A stretch of 64,000 bases of DNA from assembly GCF_014873945.1 (NCBI RefSeq), contig NZ_JADBEC010000002.1, forward strand, positions 1,612,001 through 1,676,000, written 5' to 3'. Made by a program: the position numbers and the translations under genes. This DNA comes from Rhizobium viscosum. Its GTDB lineage: Bacteria; Pseudomonadota; Alphaproteobacteria; Rhizobiales; Rhizobiaceae. The notes below the pieces were generated by a model that did no database searches, was not told the origin of the DNA, and was given only the letters and a program-made list of their open reading frames with translations. Each line of letters starts with the position of its first letter. Positions within the stretch are counted from its first letter, which is position 1. Shown here in pieces: positions 8,992 through 18,315 of the stretch.

Positions 8992-9203
8992 AACTGCGGG
9001 ATCTGGAAAAGTCGTCCGACGTTTCCGTGAGGCTCTGGCAGACGAAGCCCGCAGTCGCGTCCGGGAGGCGACTTGGTTCTGTCCTGATTGGACGGCGACC
9101 GTATCCTTGTGCGGCGTGATAACGTCCGCGCGTGGCGACGCTGCGATCTAAAAGCCAAAGCGTAGAGCGCAGGGACGGGCAGTTCGAGTTCGAGGCAATC
9201 GCG

Positions 9204-11771
9204 TCAACGTTTCCGTCTGGCGAGGTTGAGGCAGGCGTCCCTCAGATCGGAATATCGATACTTGTCGTAGGCAGTGACGGCGTATGTGGCGATGTTGCCG
9301 TCTGTGAAATGGCGGTGGACGTCACCCTCCGTGATGTCCTCGTCTTGCAAAGCGAGTTTTGCGGCGATCAGATAGGATTCGATAAGGTACGTTCGGTTGA
9401 TCTTCGGGATCCCGTTGGCGTGCTTCTCGCCTGGCGCGTGCGGCTCGGTGATGTCGGTGAGGGCTTGGGCAAGCGCGGCAAGTGCTGATTTGCCGTCTGC
9501 GAGATCGAAGGCGGAGTCCAGGGTCCCGTCGCGATAGAGAAGGAATAGCACCTGGATGGCGTTCGTCGCGAAATGTGCGATCGAGACCCTCCTCCAGCTG
9601 GAGAAGTCAAGCGTCGGTTTGGTGGAAGGCAATATCTTGCGAAGCTGTTTGAGCGCGTCTCGTTTGGCCTCTTCGGCCCGATCGTTCTCGCCATGGCTCG
9701 AGAGGAGGTAAAATCGGGACAACAGAAGGGCGAGCCGCTCGCTTTTGAACCTCAGCTTGGTAATCGCCTTCGCCGTCCCGGCATGGTGATCTTCGGTCAA
9801 TGCCTCTCCCGCACGCGCTAAGTGCTCTTCCGCACGCTTGAGATCGTCATCGGTCTTGGCGATCACGCGCGCGGTGACGGCAGCGACATAATAGGCTTCT
9901 CGGCCCGAAAAATTGGTATTCCCCCGCTTGAACGCGACACCGTCGGAACGCAGATGCTTTTCTGCGACGTCGATCGCGCGCAACGCAAGACTATAGCTGA
10001 CGGACCAACGCGCGTTTTTGGCGAACAAGGCGGCGATGATCAGGTAGTAGAGATATCCGAGCGTGTTGTTTCCGGGCTTTTCGTCGTCGGTGTCGGCTTT
10101 GACCCTGTTGAGGTCGTTCGAAAACTCCTCGCCGGAACTGTAAGCGTCGGGGCCGAGGAGTTTTTCGAAGATACGCTTCGTGTTGGAGAGCGAATCGAAC
10201 CTCACGTCGGGAGGGTTGCGCGCGGATTTTCGTTGATCCGCCAGGAGCATGTCTGCGCCAGTCTCGCTCAACAGAACGACGAACTCCTCCCACAGGTCCT
10301 GCGCCACCTTGCCGCTAAGCTCCGTCACCTGAGCGGCGAACGTATTGGCGTCGAGATCGCCTCGCTGCGCCAGTTGCTCGGTCAGGAGTCTCTCGATCGC
10401 GGTTCCCATCGCGTCCTGGCGTCGCATCCGCTCTGCAAAGATTTCTCGGCCAGACCCCAGTCTTTTCGTTTCCTCCCATTGGCGTGTGATTTGAGCAAAA
10501 TCGGAATAGCTCATATGCGACGAGGTCACGAACTTCTCGGCATAAGCCCTGGCGCGGTCACCGTCATAGGCGGTCCGCACAAGTTCATCCAGCTCGAACG
10601 CCCGCATCCCCGCTATCTTTCCGAGAAAGCCGTCGAGCCATGTCAGGATCTTCAGGTCTTCCGACAAGACGTCCGGTCTCTCGTCGATCAGGCTTTCGGC
10701 GATGAACGCAGTGTGATGTCGGATGTAATTGACGCAGAAGGTTTGGAAATAAGGATGGTCCAATCGGGCGTCAGGGTTTTCGCCGTGCTCGATCTTTCGA
10801 TTGGCGGCCTGGACAAGTCCGTCGTCGGCCGTGATGAACAACAGACGCGTATTCGCTCCGACCTGCGCCAGCCTTCGGTTCACGAGATCGAGACAGGCAA
10901 GGCTGTCTGCGTCTACGTGGATTCGTTCGCGTCTGATCAATCTGGATTTGACCGAACCGATCCGCGTCACCCAGAGAGAGTAAAGCTGGTTGAAACGGAT
11001 GATCTCCTCCACCGTGCGGTTGTCGACCGATCCGACGCCGAAGGCCCAAGCGAGGCTTTCGTTGCGTTGTTGATGGCGCAGTCGTTCGGCAGCCACGTCG
11101 ATCGGGACGAGGCCTCGCGTCTGCATGAGTTTCAAATAGCTTGCCAGTGCATATTGCGCCGAATTGTGATGGGTGATCGTTTCCGTGATCCGATCGACGA
11201 CCCTATCGATCAGAGACGCACTGAAAGTTGCGGCCGCTCCGGCTTCGGAAGCGCCGAGGCTTTTGACGGTGAGCTCGAGCAATCTTCGAAAGGACTGATC
11301 CGAGCTCAGCGCCAACAATTTGCGTGTCAACTCGTCGTCGACCGACTTGACAAAATCCTGATACCGGCGGTTTGATCGATTGGCGACGGTTCGAGCCATG
11401 TCCTCGAACATTTTCTTCGTCTCCGCACCGTGCGCGGGCAATTGAAAAATCGGTCGCTTTGCTGTCAGCGTGTGGCAGACATAAGAGGCGAGGGCAGCAG
11501 CGACCCGCACCTGGGATGCGTGATCCAGTTCGTCGCCCGGGAAAATTCGACCCGCGCCGTTGCGACCGTCTTTGCCAAGCGGGCCATACGTATCGGGATT
11601 TGTGGCAATCGCGATGATTTGCGTGTCGAACGCGTAGATAACGCCATTTTCGGGCGCTTTGGCCAAAAATCGAATTGTTTCGTTTCTGCCGATGAGCTCT
11701 CGCCGCAAGCGAGAGGCAGTTTGGATGAACCTGCCGATCAGGCGGATCTGATCGTCGCTACGGTTCGTCAT
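9204..11771 (-). CDS. large PIN-like nuclease-domain protein, third gene of an unknown operon
   Basis: An 855-aa protein. The frame opens further upstream, but I place the start at the ATG 11771-11769 because AAGGG lies 8 bases before it and it overlaps the previous gene by 14 bases; the longer reading would add 13 residues. Acidic residues are arranged as in PIN ribonucleases: FDTQIIAIA (Asp49), HVDADSLACLDL (Asp287/289/294) and LLFITADDGL (Asp316/317), with an unusually long helical insertion between the first and the others. The C-terminal half is helical, with a TPR-like stretch near 600-700. Inference: an RNase effector with a helical sensor/scaffold. No family name is offered. Confidence 0.65.
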   Translation of the reverse strand: MTNRSDDQIRLIGRFIQTASRLRRELIGRNETIRFLAKAPENGVIYAFDTQIIAIATNPDTYGPLGKDGRNGAGRIFPGDELDHASQVRVAAALASYVCHTLTAKRPIFQLPAHGAETKKMFEDMARTVANRSNRRYQDFVKSVDDELTRKLLALSSDQSFRRLLELTVKSLGASEAGAAATFSASLIDRVVDRITETITHHNSAQYALASYLKLMQTRGLVPIDVAAERLRHQQRNESLAWAFGVGSVDNRTVEEIIRFNQLYSLWVTRIGSVKSRLIRRERIHVDADSLACLDLVNRRLAQVGANTRLLFITADDGLVQAANRKIEHGENPDARLDHPYFQTFCVNYIRHHTAFIAESLIDERPDVLSEDLKILTWLDGFLGKIAGMRAFELDELVRTAYDGDRARAYAEKFVTSSHMSYSDFAQITRQWEETKRLGSGREIFAERMRRQDAMGTAIERLLTEQLAQRGDLDANTFAAQVTELSGKVAQDLWEEFVVLLSETGADMLLADQRKSARNPPDVRFDSLSNTKRIFEKLLGPDAYSSGEEFSNDLNRVKADTDDEKPGNNTLGYLYYLIIAALFAKNARWSVSYSLALRAIDVAEKHLRSDGVAFKRGNTNFSGREAYYVAAVTARVIAKTDDDLKRAEEHLARAGEALTEDHHAGTAKAITKLRFKSERLALLLSRFYLLSSHGENDRAEEAKRDALKQLRKILPSTKPTLDFSSWRRVSIAHFATNAIQVLFLLYRDGTLDSAFDLADGKSALAALAQALTDITEPHAPGEKHANGIPKINRTYLIESYLIAAKLALQDEDITEGDVHRHFTDGNIATYAVTAYDKYRYSDLRDACLNLARRKR

Positions 11772-12759
11772 GCGCCATCCCTTCGCGGTTGATGATGCTG
11801 TAAATATCATTCACCGCTTCGTCGGTCCCGGGCAGCAAGGAAGGCAAGAGATCTTGAAGTTCGATCGGCGCGTTGATCGGTGGCCTGACGACGACCTGGA
11901 AATCAGGCGGGGGCTTCAGCCACATCACAAGGTCGTTGACCCGAATTTTCTTGTTAGCCTCTGGTGAAAGATCCTCCAGATAAGCGGTGAAGCCGGTGGG
12001 AACGCATCTGGCGACCCGATCGAAAAAGTCCGTATTGAAATCGACGAACTGCTCGGGCGCATGTTCGGAGAGGAAACTGCGGTATGTTTCCGCCAGAGGC
12101 ATGGAACGTTCGAACGCTGCCTGCAAGGCGACGTAGTCGTCGGTCACCGACGATATCTTGGCCGTGACCACGTTCGGCACCGCAGAAGCAAATGCCGCCG
12201 CATTGGCGCCCAAGAAGCCGAAGACCGCCTCGATGAATTTACTCGCCTGGTGGCTCGAAAAACCGAAACGGTTGTAGCGCCTGAACAACTCCAGCAGGAG
12301 CGGCTGTTCATTGGCGAACGTGAAGCGCTCGAACTTGCGTTCCGTCGCAAGTGTGTTTGCGACTTTCAAGGCGCTCGCCACGTCGAGATAGCACAGGAAT
12401 TCGAAGAATTCGGCATAGTCGGTCGCGATCACGATGGCGTCGTTGTCCGCCGAACCGAACACGAGCGGGTTGCTCAGCGCCGACAACAGGGCGCGTGTGA
12501 AGACGAGCCGGTCGGACGGGCCGCTCTCTTTCTTGGATTTGGACAGCTCTGCTTTGGCAAACTCTGTCAGTTGGAAAACCAGCGGCGATTGGTCGGCAAA
12601 ATATCCAGAAAACGGAGCGAAGGCGACCGGGCCGTCCCCGTTGCACCAGCTGCGGACGCAATCGTTCAGCCAGGCGGAGACGATGTCGGCGTCGACGCCG
12701 TCGCCTTCGGCCGAAAGATAGGCTCGAACTTTTTTGGTGAGCGATGAATTGGAAGACAT
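11758..12759 (-). CDS. unrecognised protein, second gene of the PIN-like operon
   Basis: A 333-aa soluble, mostly helical protein with no motif I recognise. The start ATG at 12759 has an AGGA ribosome site and lies 12 bases downstream of the first gene's stop. Its 3' end overlaps the start of the PIN-like gene. A proline-rich segment (WLKPPPDFQVVVRPP, about residues 279-293) precedes the acidic C-terminus. The tight spacing indicates a single operon and probably a complex with one or both neighbours. Confidence 0.65.
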   Translation of the reverse strand: MSSNSSLTKKVRAYLSAEGDGVDADIVSAWLNDCVRSWCNGDGPVAFAPFSGYFADQSPLVFQLTEFAKAELSKSKKESGPSDRLVFTRALLSALSNPLVFGSADNDAIVIATDYAEFFEFLCYLDVASALKVANTLATERKFERFTFANEQPLLLELFRRYNRFGFSSHQASKFIEAVFGFLGANAAAFASAVPNVVTAKISSVTDDYVALQAAFERSMPLAETYRSFLSEHAPEQFVDFNTDFFDRVARCVPTGFTAYLEDLSPEANKKIRVNDLVMWLKPPPDFQVVVRPPINAPIELQDLLPSLLPGTDEAVNDIYSIINREGMAHDEP

Positions 12760-12771
12760 CGTGTCCTGCCG

Positions 12772-13809
12772 TCACTTGACCAATATTGAAACGAAATGCT
12801 CGCGAGATCGTCCCCTCATGCAAATCTCCTCAAATTTCTTGTGACGACGGGGATCGTTGCTCATGTCGCCGCGTGGAATTCGAAGGTAGCCCAGAAAAGC
12901 AAAATGGACTTTGTGCGGAACTCTGGCGGGAACGACGATTTCCCGACCGCCGCGATACGGTCTCTGGGCGTCGATCAGAGAAAGATCGAATGCGCGTCCC
13001 CACCGATCAGCCTTCTTTCCCGGAGATCCGAACACCCCCTTGAAGCGCGTGGTCGAGACCATGTCCGCGATTGTGGGTCTCGCAAAAGTCGCCCGAGAAG
13101 CACCCTCTAGATCCGCCGGCGCGAACGCGATTGCCCCGAGAGCGGTGATACCGTAGTTCGGATTGTTGTCATAATGTACCAAGCCCAGGATGTCACGGGC
13201 GCGGTCGGCAATTCCCTCTCGATCCCTGAAGATTTCGAACTCACGGTCCGCGGTCGACGAAGAGGTGCAAAATGCAGGATCGTCCGCCGTAGAACGATTG
13301 AATTTGATGTTGCTTGCCAGACGAGCCTCCAGCCAGGGTATTCCACCGTGGCTGAAGTCGCTCCGTCGCCTTTCGGCCGCACCGTTCATCAACGAAAAGA
13401 TGCGACGCTCGAACCGGTCCAAATCCTCTTTTCGAAGGCGATCCTGCTGTCCCTCGAACTCGTCGCGGATGAGATCGTATTCTTCTACGGAACTGGATAC
13501 CAGGTTTGCGAGAATTGCTCGAAAGGGAGCGATCCTCAGCAACAGCGGCAGTTCGTCGTGGACCTGTTTCTGGTTCGATGCAAAATAGAGTGTCTTGAGC
13601 GTCGAATCGCTCTTGCTGCTGGTGATGATTTGGTTCCAAATATCCTTCAGGTCGCTTCCAGTAGAATTTTCGAGAGCGATGAAAAGCTTGACGACATAAT
13701 CTTCCGGGACGATGTGTGCTTCAAGTTGTGTCGCCAGATTGGCCAGAAGGATTCGTCCTTCGACTGTCGCCCACAAGCGGTCAAACGTCTTTATCGACAG
13801 CATGATCAT
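12772..13809 (-). CDS. unrecognised protein, first gene of the PIN-like operon
   Basis: A 345-aa soluble protein starting MIMLSIKTFDRLWATVEG; an upstream TTG (13851) and a downstream ATG (13803) are alternatives. The N-terminal 150 residues are helical (with EEYDLIRDEFEGQQDRLRKEDLDRFERR, here described only as a charged helix), and the second half contains repeated aromatic and glycine-rich strands. No catalytic motif is seen. First in a three-gene run reading leftward with spacings of 12 and -14 bases. Function unknown; location in a defence island makes an anti-phage role plausible but unproven. Confidence 0.6.
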   Translation of the reverse strand: MIMLSIKTFDRLWATVEGRILLANLATQLEAHIVPEDYVVKLFIALENSTGSDLKDIWNQIITSSKSDSTLKTLYFASNQKQVHDELPLLLRIAPFRAILANLVSSSVEEYDLIRDEFEGQQDRLRKEDLDRFERRIFSLMNGAAERRRSDFSHGGIPWLEARLASNIKFNRSTADDPAFCTSSSTADREFEIFRDREGIADRARDILGLVHYDNNPNYGITALGAIAFAPADLEGASRATFARPTIADMVSTTRFKGVFGSPGKKADRWGRAFDLSLIDAQRPYRGGREIVVPARVPHKVHFAFLGYLRIPRGDMSNDPRRHKKFEEICMRGRSREHFVSILVK

Positions 13810-14021
13810 GCCCGCCAAACATTGGCCGACGCAGATGCGTCGCGCGTGCAAGCAATTTCACATTAAATCGTAGATTGTTCAACTACTCTTGGCGTTTTTC
13901 ACAAGCGCAGTGCCTTCAAAAGAATTTTCCTACAATAAAATGCCGGCTAGGCGACTAAAATGCTCCCGGCCGCGACACTCAATTCGAATCGTGGCCGCAT
14001 ATGTGACAAGTATAGCTGGCG

Positions 14022-14577
14022 TTATTCTTCGAAGGGAACGCCTTCCAGCCACGCGTGCGGATCGGGAATCGGTAACGCGTTGCCCATTTCGTGCACAATG
14101 CACGTGCAGAAGTGGAAGCGATGGGGATAGGGCTGTTTACGCTCCAGGTCCTGTTTGTGCATGTCGTAGAAGCCCTTCTTGAAGTTCAGACGTGGGTAAC
14201 GGCGAACCACCTCGTCGACGTCGGCCCTGCTCGAGCTTCATCTCGGGGGCAGCGCGATGACGTCGAACAGGATACCGATCTGGGCGAGACGAGCCTCGCC
14301 TTCCCTGAAAAGGTTGATGTCCCAAGTATGGGCCGCGATGTTCGACGAAATTTTCCAGGATCGGTCTTCCGAAACGCCTTTTTCCGTCAGAAACCTCTTG
14401 GCGGCGTTGGCACCTTCAATCTCGAACCTGTTTGGACCGTCGCCGTAATCGGTGAAGCCAAGGTCATGAAGAGTGGCGGACAGGAACATCAGCTCGCGAT
14501 CCACCTTCGAGCCTTCCTTCGCAGCAAAGAGCTCGCCGAAATAAGCGCAGCGCATTCTTCGCGCAGGTTCCGCCTTG
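14022..14577 (-). pseudogene. HD-domain phosphohydrolase, disrupted
   Basis: Reading leftward, one frame gives CAYFGELFAAKEGSKVDREL followed by FLSATLHDLGF, the His-Asp pair of an HD-domain protein, then a helix and LPP; a TGA stop lies at 14238-14240. The same frame resumes at once with DEVVRRYPRLNFKKGFYDMH and ends at 14022. A better-looking reading of the intervening bases (E-M-K-L-E-Q) exists in another frame, so two small compensating indels probably created the stop. The 5' end is missing and is replaced at about 14577 by IS110 sequence. The parent is probably a cyanamide-hydratase-like or related HD hydrolase of about 200 aa. Confidence 0.75.
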
Positions 14578-15482
14578 CCTCATCGGTATCGAGGCCTGTG
14601 GGACCGCCCATTACTGGGCGCAACAACTCTCGGCCTTTGGGCATGACGTGCGGCTGATGCCGCCGGCCTATGTGAAGCCCTACGTGAAAAGGCAGAAAAA
14701 TGACGCCGCGGACGCCGAGGCGATCTGCGAAGCCGTGATGCGGTCGACGATGCGATTTGTGCCAGTCAAATCCGTTGAGCAGCAGTCCGCGGCGATGCTG
14801 CACCGTTCAAGAGCTCTGCTCATTAAGCGGCGCACGATGCTCCTGCACTCGATCCGCGCCCAGCTTACCGAACTTGGCATTTCGATTGGCGTGGGCATCA
14901 GCCAGATGGCGCGTGTCGTGCGGGAACTTGCGCGAGGTGAGCGCTCGGACCTGCCGGAGCTTGCTCGATTCGTGCTGGAAGGGTTAGCAAATTTGGTTTG
15001 CGATCTAGCGCAGCGACTTCAAGTGATCGAAAGAAACTGATTTCCTGGCATTACCGAAACGATCTGTCGAACCGGTTGGAAACCATCCCAGGAGTTGGCT
15101 TTGTCACGGCGTCGGCACTTTCTTCGATCGTCCCCGATCCGCAGGTTTTAGGTCAGGGAGACATTTTGCTGCTTGGCTCGGCTTGGTACCGCGACAGAAT
15201 TCATCCGGTGGCAAGACCCGTCTCGGCCGCATCAGCAAGCAAGGAAATCGATATATCCGGCAATTATTGATACTCGGCGCGACCTCGGTCTTTCGCTACA
15301 TTCGCCGCGATGGAGGCAGCGGTACTGGCTGGATTGGCGGCTTGTTGCGCCGCCGGCCGCCAAAAGTCGCAGCCGTTGCTCTTGCCAACAAGATGGCTCG
15401 CATCGCATGGTCGATCATGAAGCGAGGCGGCGAATACGAGGAAATCAACGATCTAAGAGCGGTTCAGCCCGTAAGCAGCTGA
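14578..15482 (+). pseudogene. IS110-family transposase, 5'-truncated and frameshifted
   Basis: The frame from about 14578 gives IGIEACGTAHYWA and KNDAADAEAICEAV, the IS110 DEDD-type N-terminal region lacking its first 40 or so residues. It changes frame near 15030, giving ETIPGVGFVTASAL (the transposase IS116/110/902 domain), and again near 15185, giving GKTRLGRISKQGNRYIRQLL and VAALANKMARIAW-type tail, to the stop at 15480. At least two frameshifts and a missing start make it inactive. It replaces the 5' end of the HD-domain gene and abuts the degraded 3' side of the TIR gene at 15739. Confidence 0.85.
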
Positions 15483-15738
15483 GGCCGCTCGAAGTTTGAG
15501 GCGAAAGAGGTAAGTGAAGGCAGCAAATCGATCCCGATGGATCAGCCGAACCCGTTTAGCGTAGCGGACGTCAAAAAGCCCGTCTAATCGATTGGGGGCA
15601 CGATCCTGGCGGAACCCTTCAAGGCCAGCAGTCGGTAGATGGCTGCATCAAAGGCCGGACACACGACCGCACTCGAGATGCGCTGCATAACGAAGCCAAT
15701 TTTCCTCAACGCGGGAGCCCTCCACATACGATGCCATC

Positions 15739-16227
15739 CTAGCCCCGGCGGAGCGGGAGCCTTCCATCCCATCGATTTCGCACCGCTCCTGTTCCGAGGG
15801 CGACGTCCCACTCGTCAAGTAAATCAAGGAGTTCGGAGAGTTTCTCGCCCCAGCCTTTTGCGAAATTGAGAGCATGCAACTGATGCAGTTGGATCGGAAA
15901 GTCATCAGACGCGGTGTCATCAATCAGGAGAGGGATGATGAAAGACCGGTCACTGAGCTTCTTTCCAACCGCGTCGGCAACGGAAAGTTCGTTGCGAACG
16001 CCGCCGCGGTCGAGGCCGACGCTTGATTTCGAAATAACGAAAATGAACCTGCCGCATCGATTGCGCAATATTTCTTCGATGTTCCGCCAAAAGGCATCAC
16101 CGCCCTTCAGCTCGGACACTTCTGCCCAGACCTTATAGCCGTGCGCAATAAGCCTTGCGCCGAGCCACCGGACAAAGTCGTTATCTTCCGGCGCAGCGTG
16201 ACTGATGAAGATCGTGTCGCGGGACAT
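15739..16227 (-). CDS. short TIR-domain protein, probably 3'-truncated
   Basis: A 162-aa protein starting MSRDTIFISHAAPEDNDF, a TIR_2-type domain: strand and SH-x-x-P-E-D loop, GYKVWAEVSEL, FIFVISKSS, then Glu80 in R-N-E-L-S as likely catalytic glutamate. Related proteins usually continue for several hundred residues; here the frame ends in unrelated-looking sequence beside the IS110 debris, so the gene may have lost its C-terminal part. It begins 43 bases after thsB copy 2 and is the last gene of the long minus-strand TIR/SLOG/SIR2 operon. An upstream extension to 16386 overlaps thsB and is rejected. Confidence 0.8.
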   Translation of the reverse strand: MSRDTIFISHAAPEDNDFVRWLGARLIAHGYKVWAEVSELKGGDAFWRNIEEILRNRCGRFIFVISKSSVGLDRGGVRNELSVADAVGKKLSDRSFIIPLLIDDTASDDFPIQLHQLHALNFAKGWGEKLSELLDLLDEWDVALGTGAVRNRWDGRLPLRRG

Positions 16228-16270
16228 TGGGGTTAGGACACTCGAACTCTGATGGGGATCATTCACGCGG

Positions 16271-16759
16271 CTATCGGCCCGCAGCCTGCGCTGCTTCCTC
16301 AATCCACCGGTTGATATTATCGTATCCGCGATCGCGCACCCAGTCGTACTTCTGATGCAATTGGCCAAGCGTGTATGTCCGGCCACCTCGTTGAACCTGC
16401 CAATAATCGAGAGGATTGCGGCCTGGGATATCGCCGCCTAGTCGCGGATCCTTGATTCCGTGAATGTCGATGGCCAGTAACCCTTTGCCGAGTTCATAAC
16501 TGCGCTTGATTTCATGGCGAACCCAAGGACGATCATATGTCTCGGTTCCATACAGCACCACTGTGACTGATGTGCCGTTAAGCTGCTGTTCGATCCAACG
16601 CTCTATACCACCCGCATTCTTCTTGATGGTTTCAAACTCGGCTTTGTCGTAAAACGGCTGTGCCTCATGCTCGCCGCGAACGACCCAGGAATTCCGCACC
16701 TGCATCACCCTGAAGACATCACGATCGTAATGAAAGCTGAAGAACACCTTGCGGGCCAC
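16271..16759 (-). CDS. thsB: Thoeris TIR-like sensor/cyclase ThsB, copy 2
   Basis: A 162-aa ThsB closely similar to the copy at 2481: MARKVFFSFHYDRDV start, QPFYDKAEFE, hydrophobic VTVVLYG and Glu83 in W-V-R-H-E-I. It begins one base after the thsA stop, so both are translated together. Known role of the family: phage sensing and synthesis of a cyclic ADP-ribose signal for ThsA. The region between residues 90 and 130 diverges from copy 1, which would fit different phage triggers (inference). Confidence 0.92.
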   Translation of the reverse strand: MARKVFFSFHYDRDVFRVMQVRNSWVVRGEHEAQPFYDKAEFETIKKNAGGIERWIEQQLNGTSVTVVLYGTETYDRPWVRHEIKRSYELGKGLLAIDIHGIKDPRLGGDIPGRNPLDYWQVQRGGRTYTLGQLHQKYDWVRDRGYDNINRWIEEAAQAAGR

Positions 16760-16760
16760 G

Positions 16761-18185
16761 TTATTTTCCTTCTCGGATGGCTGTTACGAGTTCGACGATC
16801 GGATCGATGAGAGTCAAAAGATCGTCGGTAGACTTCTGCAGGTTGCGAAATTGATCTAGATGTTCACTTTCGAAGTCTGCGTCTGTAATCTTCGCCGCTA
16901 AGGTCTCCGCGGTTGAGCCAGTTGCTCCAACCGGAACAACGACAAGACCCAGTTCTTTTGCGATCTCAAATTCCCTTTCCATTCCGGTGGCAGGTCCGAC
17001 CGCACCGTCCACATCTTTGCTCCCGAAAAGGAAAAGGGCGATGCCTGCGTTTTGCAGAATGTCCTGCCGATATCGATCCCAGATAGCGCGACGTTCATTT
17101 TTGTTCGCGATAGCGCTGGGAAACGGTCGGATTGTCAGGAAGTCCTCTATGTGCCCCGCCTTCACTTCCATGATGTGTTCGAGAGCACCCGTAAATATGG
17201 CATTGCCGACGCCGGCACTCACGCTGGTAGCGACTTTCATGTTGTTTTTCACGAGGGCTTTCCCAAGCCTTCGCATAAAGTCGAGTACGGCTGCTTCGCC
17301 CCAAGGTTTGAACGACGCCGCGCTCGCGGAAACAAACACGGATTGCCGACGATAACGGCCGTTGAGCTCTTGAAGGATTTCGGTGATCTCAGAATACTCA
17401 TCGATCAGAACGGCCTTCACGTTAAATCGCTTCAGATCCTCGATGACGAGCGCCTGACGGATTTTTGCATGTTCGAACGTTTGATCATCCTCGCTTTTCA
17501 ACCGGCTCCGTTTCTTGAAAATGGCATAGTGCCCGCGCTGGTCCGCTTTGAACTTAAGGCGCAGCCGGGATAGAACGTAGTCAAGATTCGGATCGGTGAA
17601 ACTGAACCCCAAGAACAGGAAAGTCTTGGAAACGAGATCACCGCCAAGTGCGTTGAGGAAGGCTCCTCGATCGAGATTGTACCGTTCATAGTCGTCGCGC
17701 GTGACTACCGCTTCGCTGGGATGGTCCACATCGCCATGCATCTTATAGACGATGGCGTCCCTCCGAGGGCGCGTGTTTGCCAGCTGAGGTACGGAAGTTT
17801 TGACGTCAACGATCTTCCCGGCTTGCTTCAGAGACGTCTCGATCAACTTGTCGTAGTTGGTCGTCCACCAGGTTGATATGGGCAAACGAGCGAGCAATTC
17901 ATGGTTCTTGGTTGGAGGATTGTCGGCGGAGAGCGCATCGATAACTGCCTGATGGAGCTTATGGCGATTTGCTCCATGGGCATTCACGTGGAATTGGGCG
18001 ACAGCGACAAGATCTGTCTCGCGATCGATATCCAGATCAAGGTCATCAGCCAACGGCCTTAAGAGGTTTCGCCAGTCAACGAACCCCGCCGGTACCGAAA
18101 GACCCGCGCCGGCAAACACGGCGGCGTTACCAGCTACCATTTCGGCAAAGTAGTTATCAATAAAGCGCGATATTTCTTTCTTCAC
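16761..18185 (-). CDS. thsA: Thoeris effector ThsA (SIR2 + SLOG), copy 2
   Basis: A 474-aa SIR2-SLOG NAD+ hydrolase. Catalytic positions are as in copy 1: Asn110 (WTTNYD) and His150 (YKMHGD); FAGAGLSVPAG lies near residue 24. The SLOG domain runs from about 282 with VFVSASA, the IRPFPSA motif, Arg373 (YRQDI) and Glu405 (REFEIA), equivalent to Arg371/Glu403 of copy 1. It lies 130 bases behind the TIR-like gene 18316-18942 and one base before thsB. Because several TIR genes precede it in the same apparent transcript, it may answer signals from more than one sensor. Confidence 0.93.
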   Translation of the reverse strand: MKKEISRFIDNYFAEMVAGNAAVFAGAGLSVPAGFVDWRNLLRPLADDLDLDIDRETDLVAVAQFHVNAHGANRHKLHQAVIDALSADNPPTKNHELLARLPISTWWTTNYDKLIETSLKQAGKIVDVKTSVPQLANTRPRRDAIVYKMHGDVDHPSEAVVTRDDYERYNLDRGAFLNALGGDLVSKTFLFLGFSFTDPNLDYVLSRLRLKFKADQRGHYAIFKKRSRLKSEDDQTFEHAKIRQALVIEDLKRFNVKAVLIDEYSEITEILQELNGRYRRQSVFVSASAASFKPWGEAAVLDFMRRLGKALVKNNMKVATSVSAGVGNAIFTGALEHIMEVKAGHIEDFLTIRPFPSAIANKNERRAIWDRYRQDILQNAGIALFLFGSKDVDGAVGPATGMEREFEIAKELGLVVVPVGATGSTAETLAAKITDADFESEHLDQFRNLQKSTDDLLTLIDPIVELVTAIREGK

Positions 18186-18315
18186 GCGGTCTCCGATTCA
18201 GAAATTGCGTGTGAAGGTTATTCTGTGGACGCTCAATGTAAACTTGGAAAAAGTATAATCCACGGCAAACCAGGAGGTTTTGCTTCAGCAACCTCCAAAG
18301 CCCAGGCGACAGCGG

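Noticed and set aside
9822..11375. 517-codon plus-strand frame
   Set aside because: Lies wholly antisense to the PIN-like gene; opposite strand has acidic motifs, ribosome site and operon spacing.
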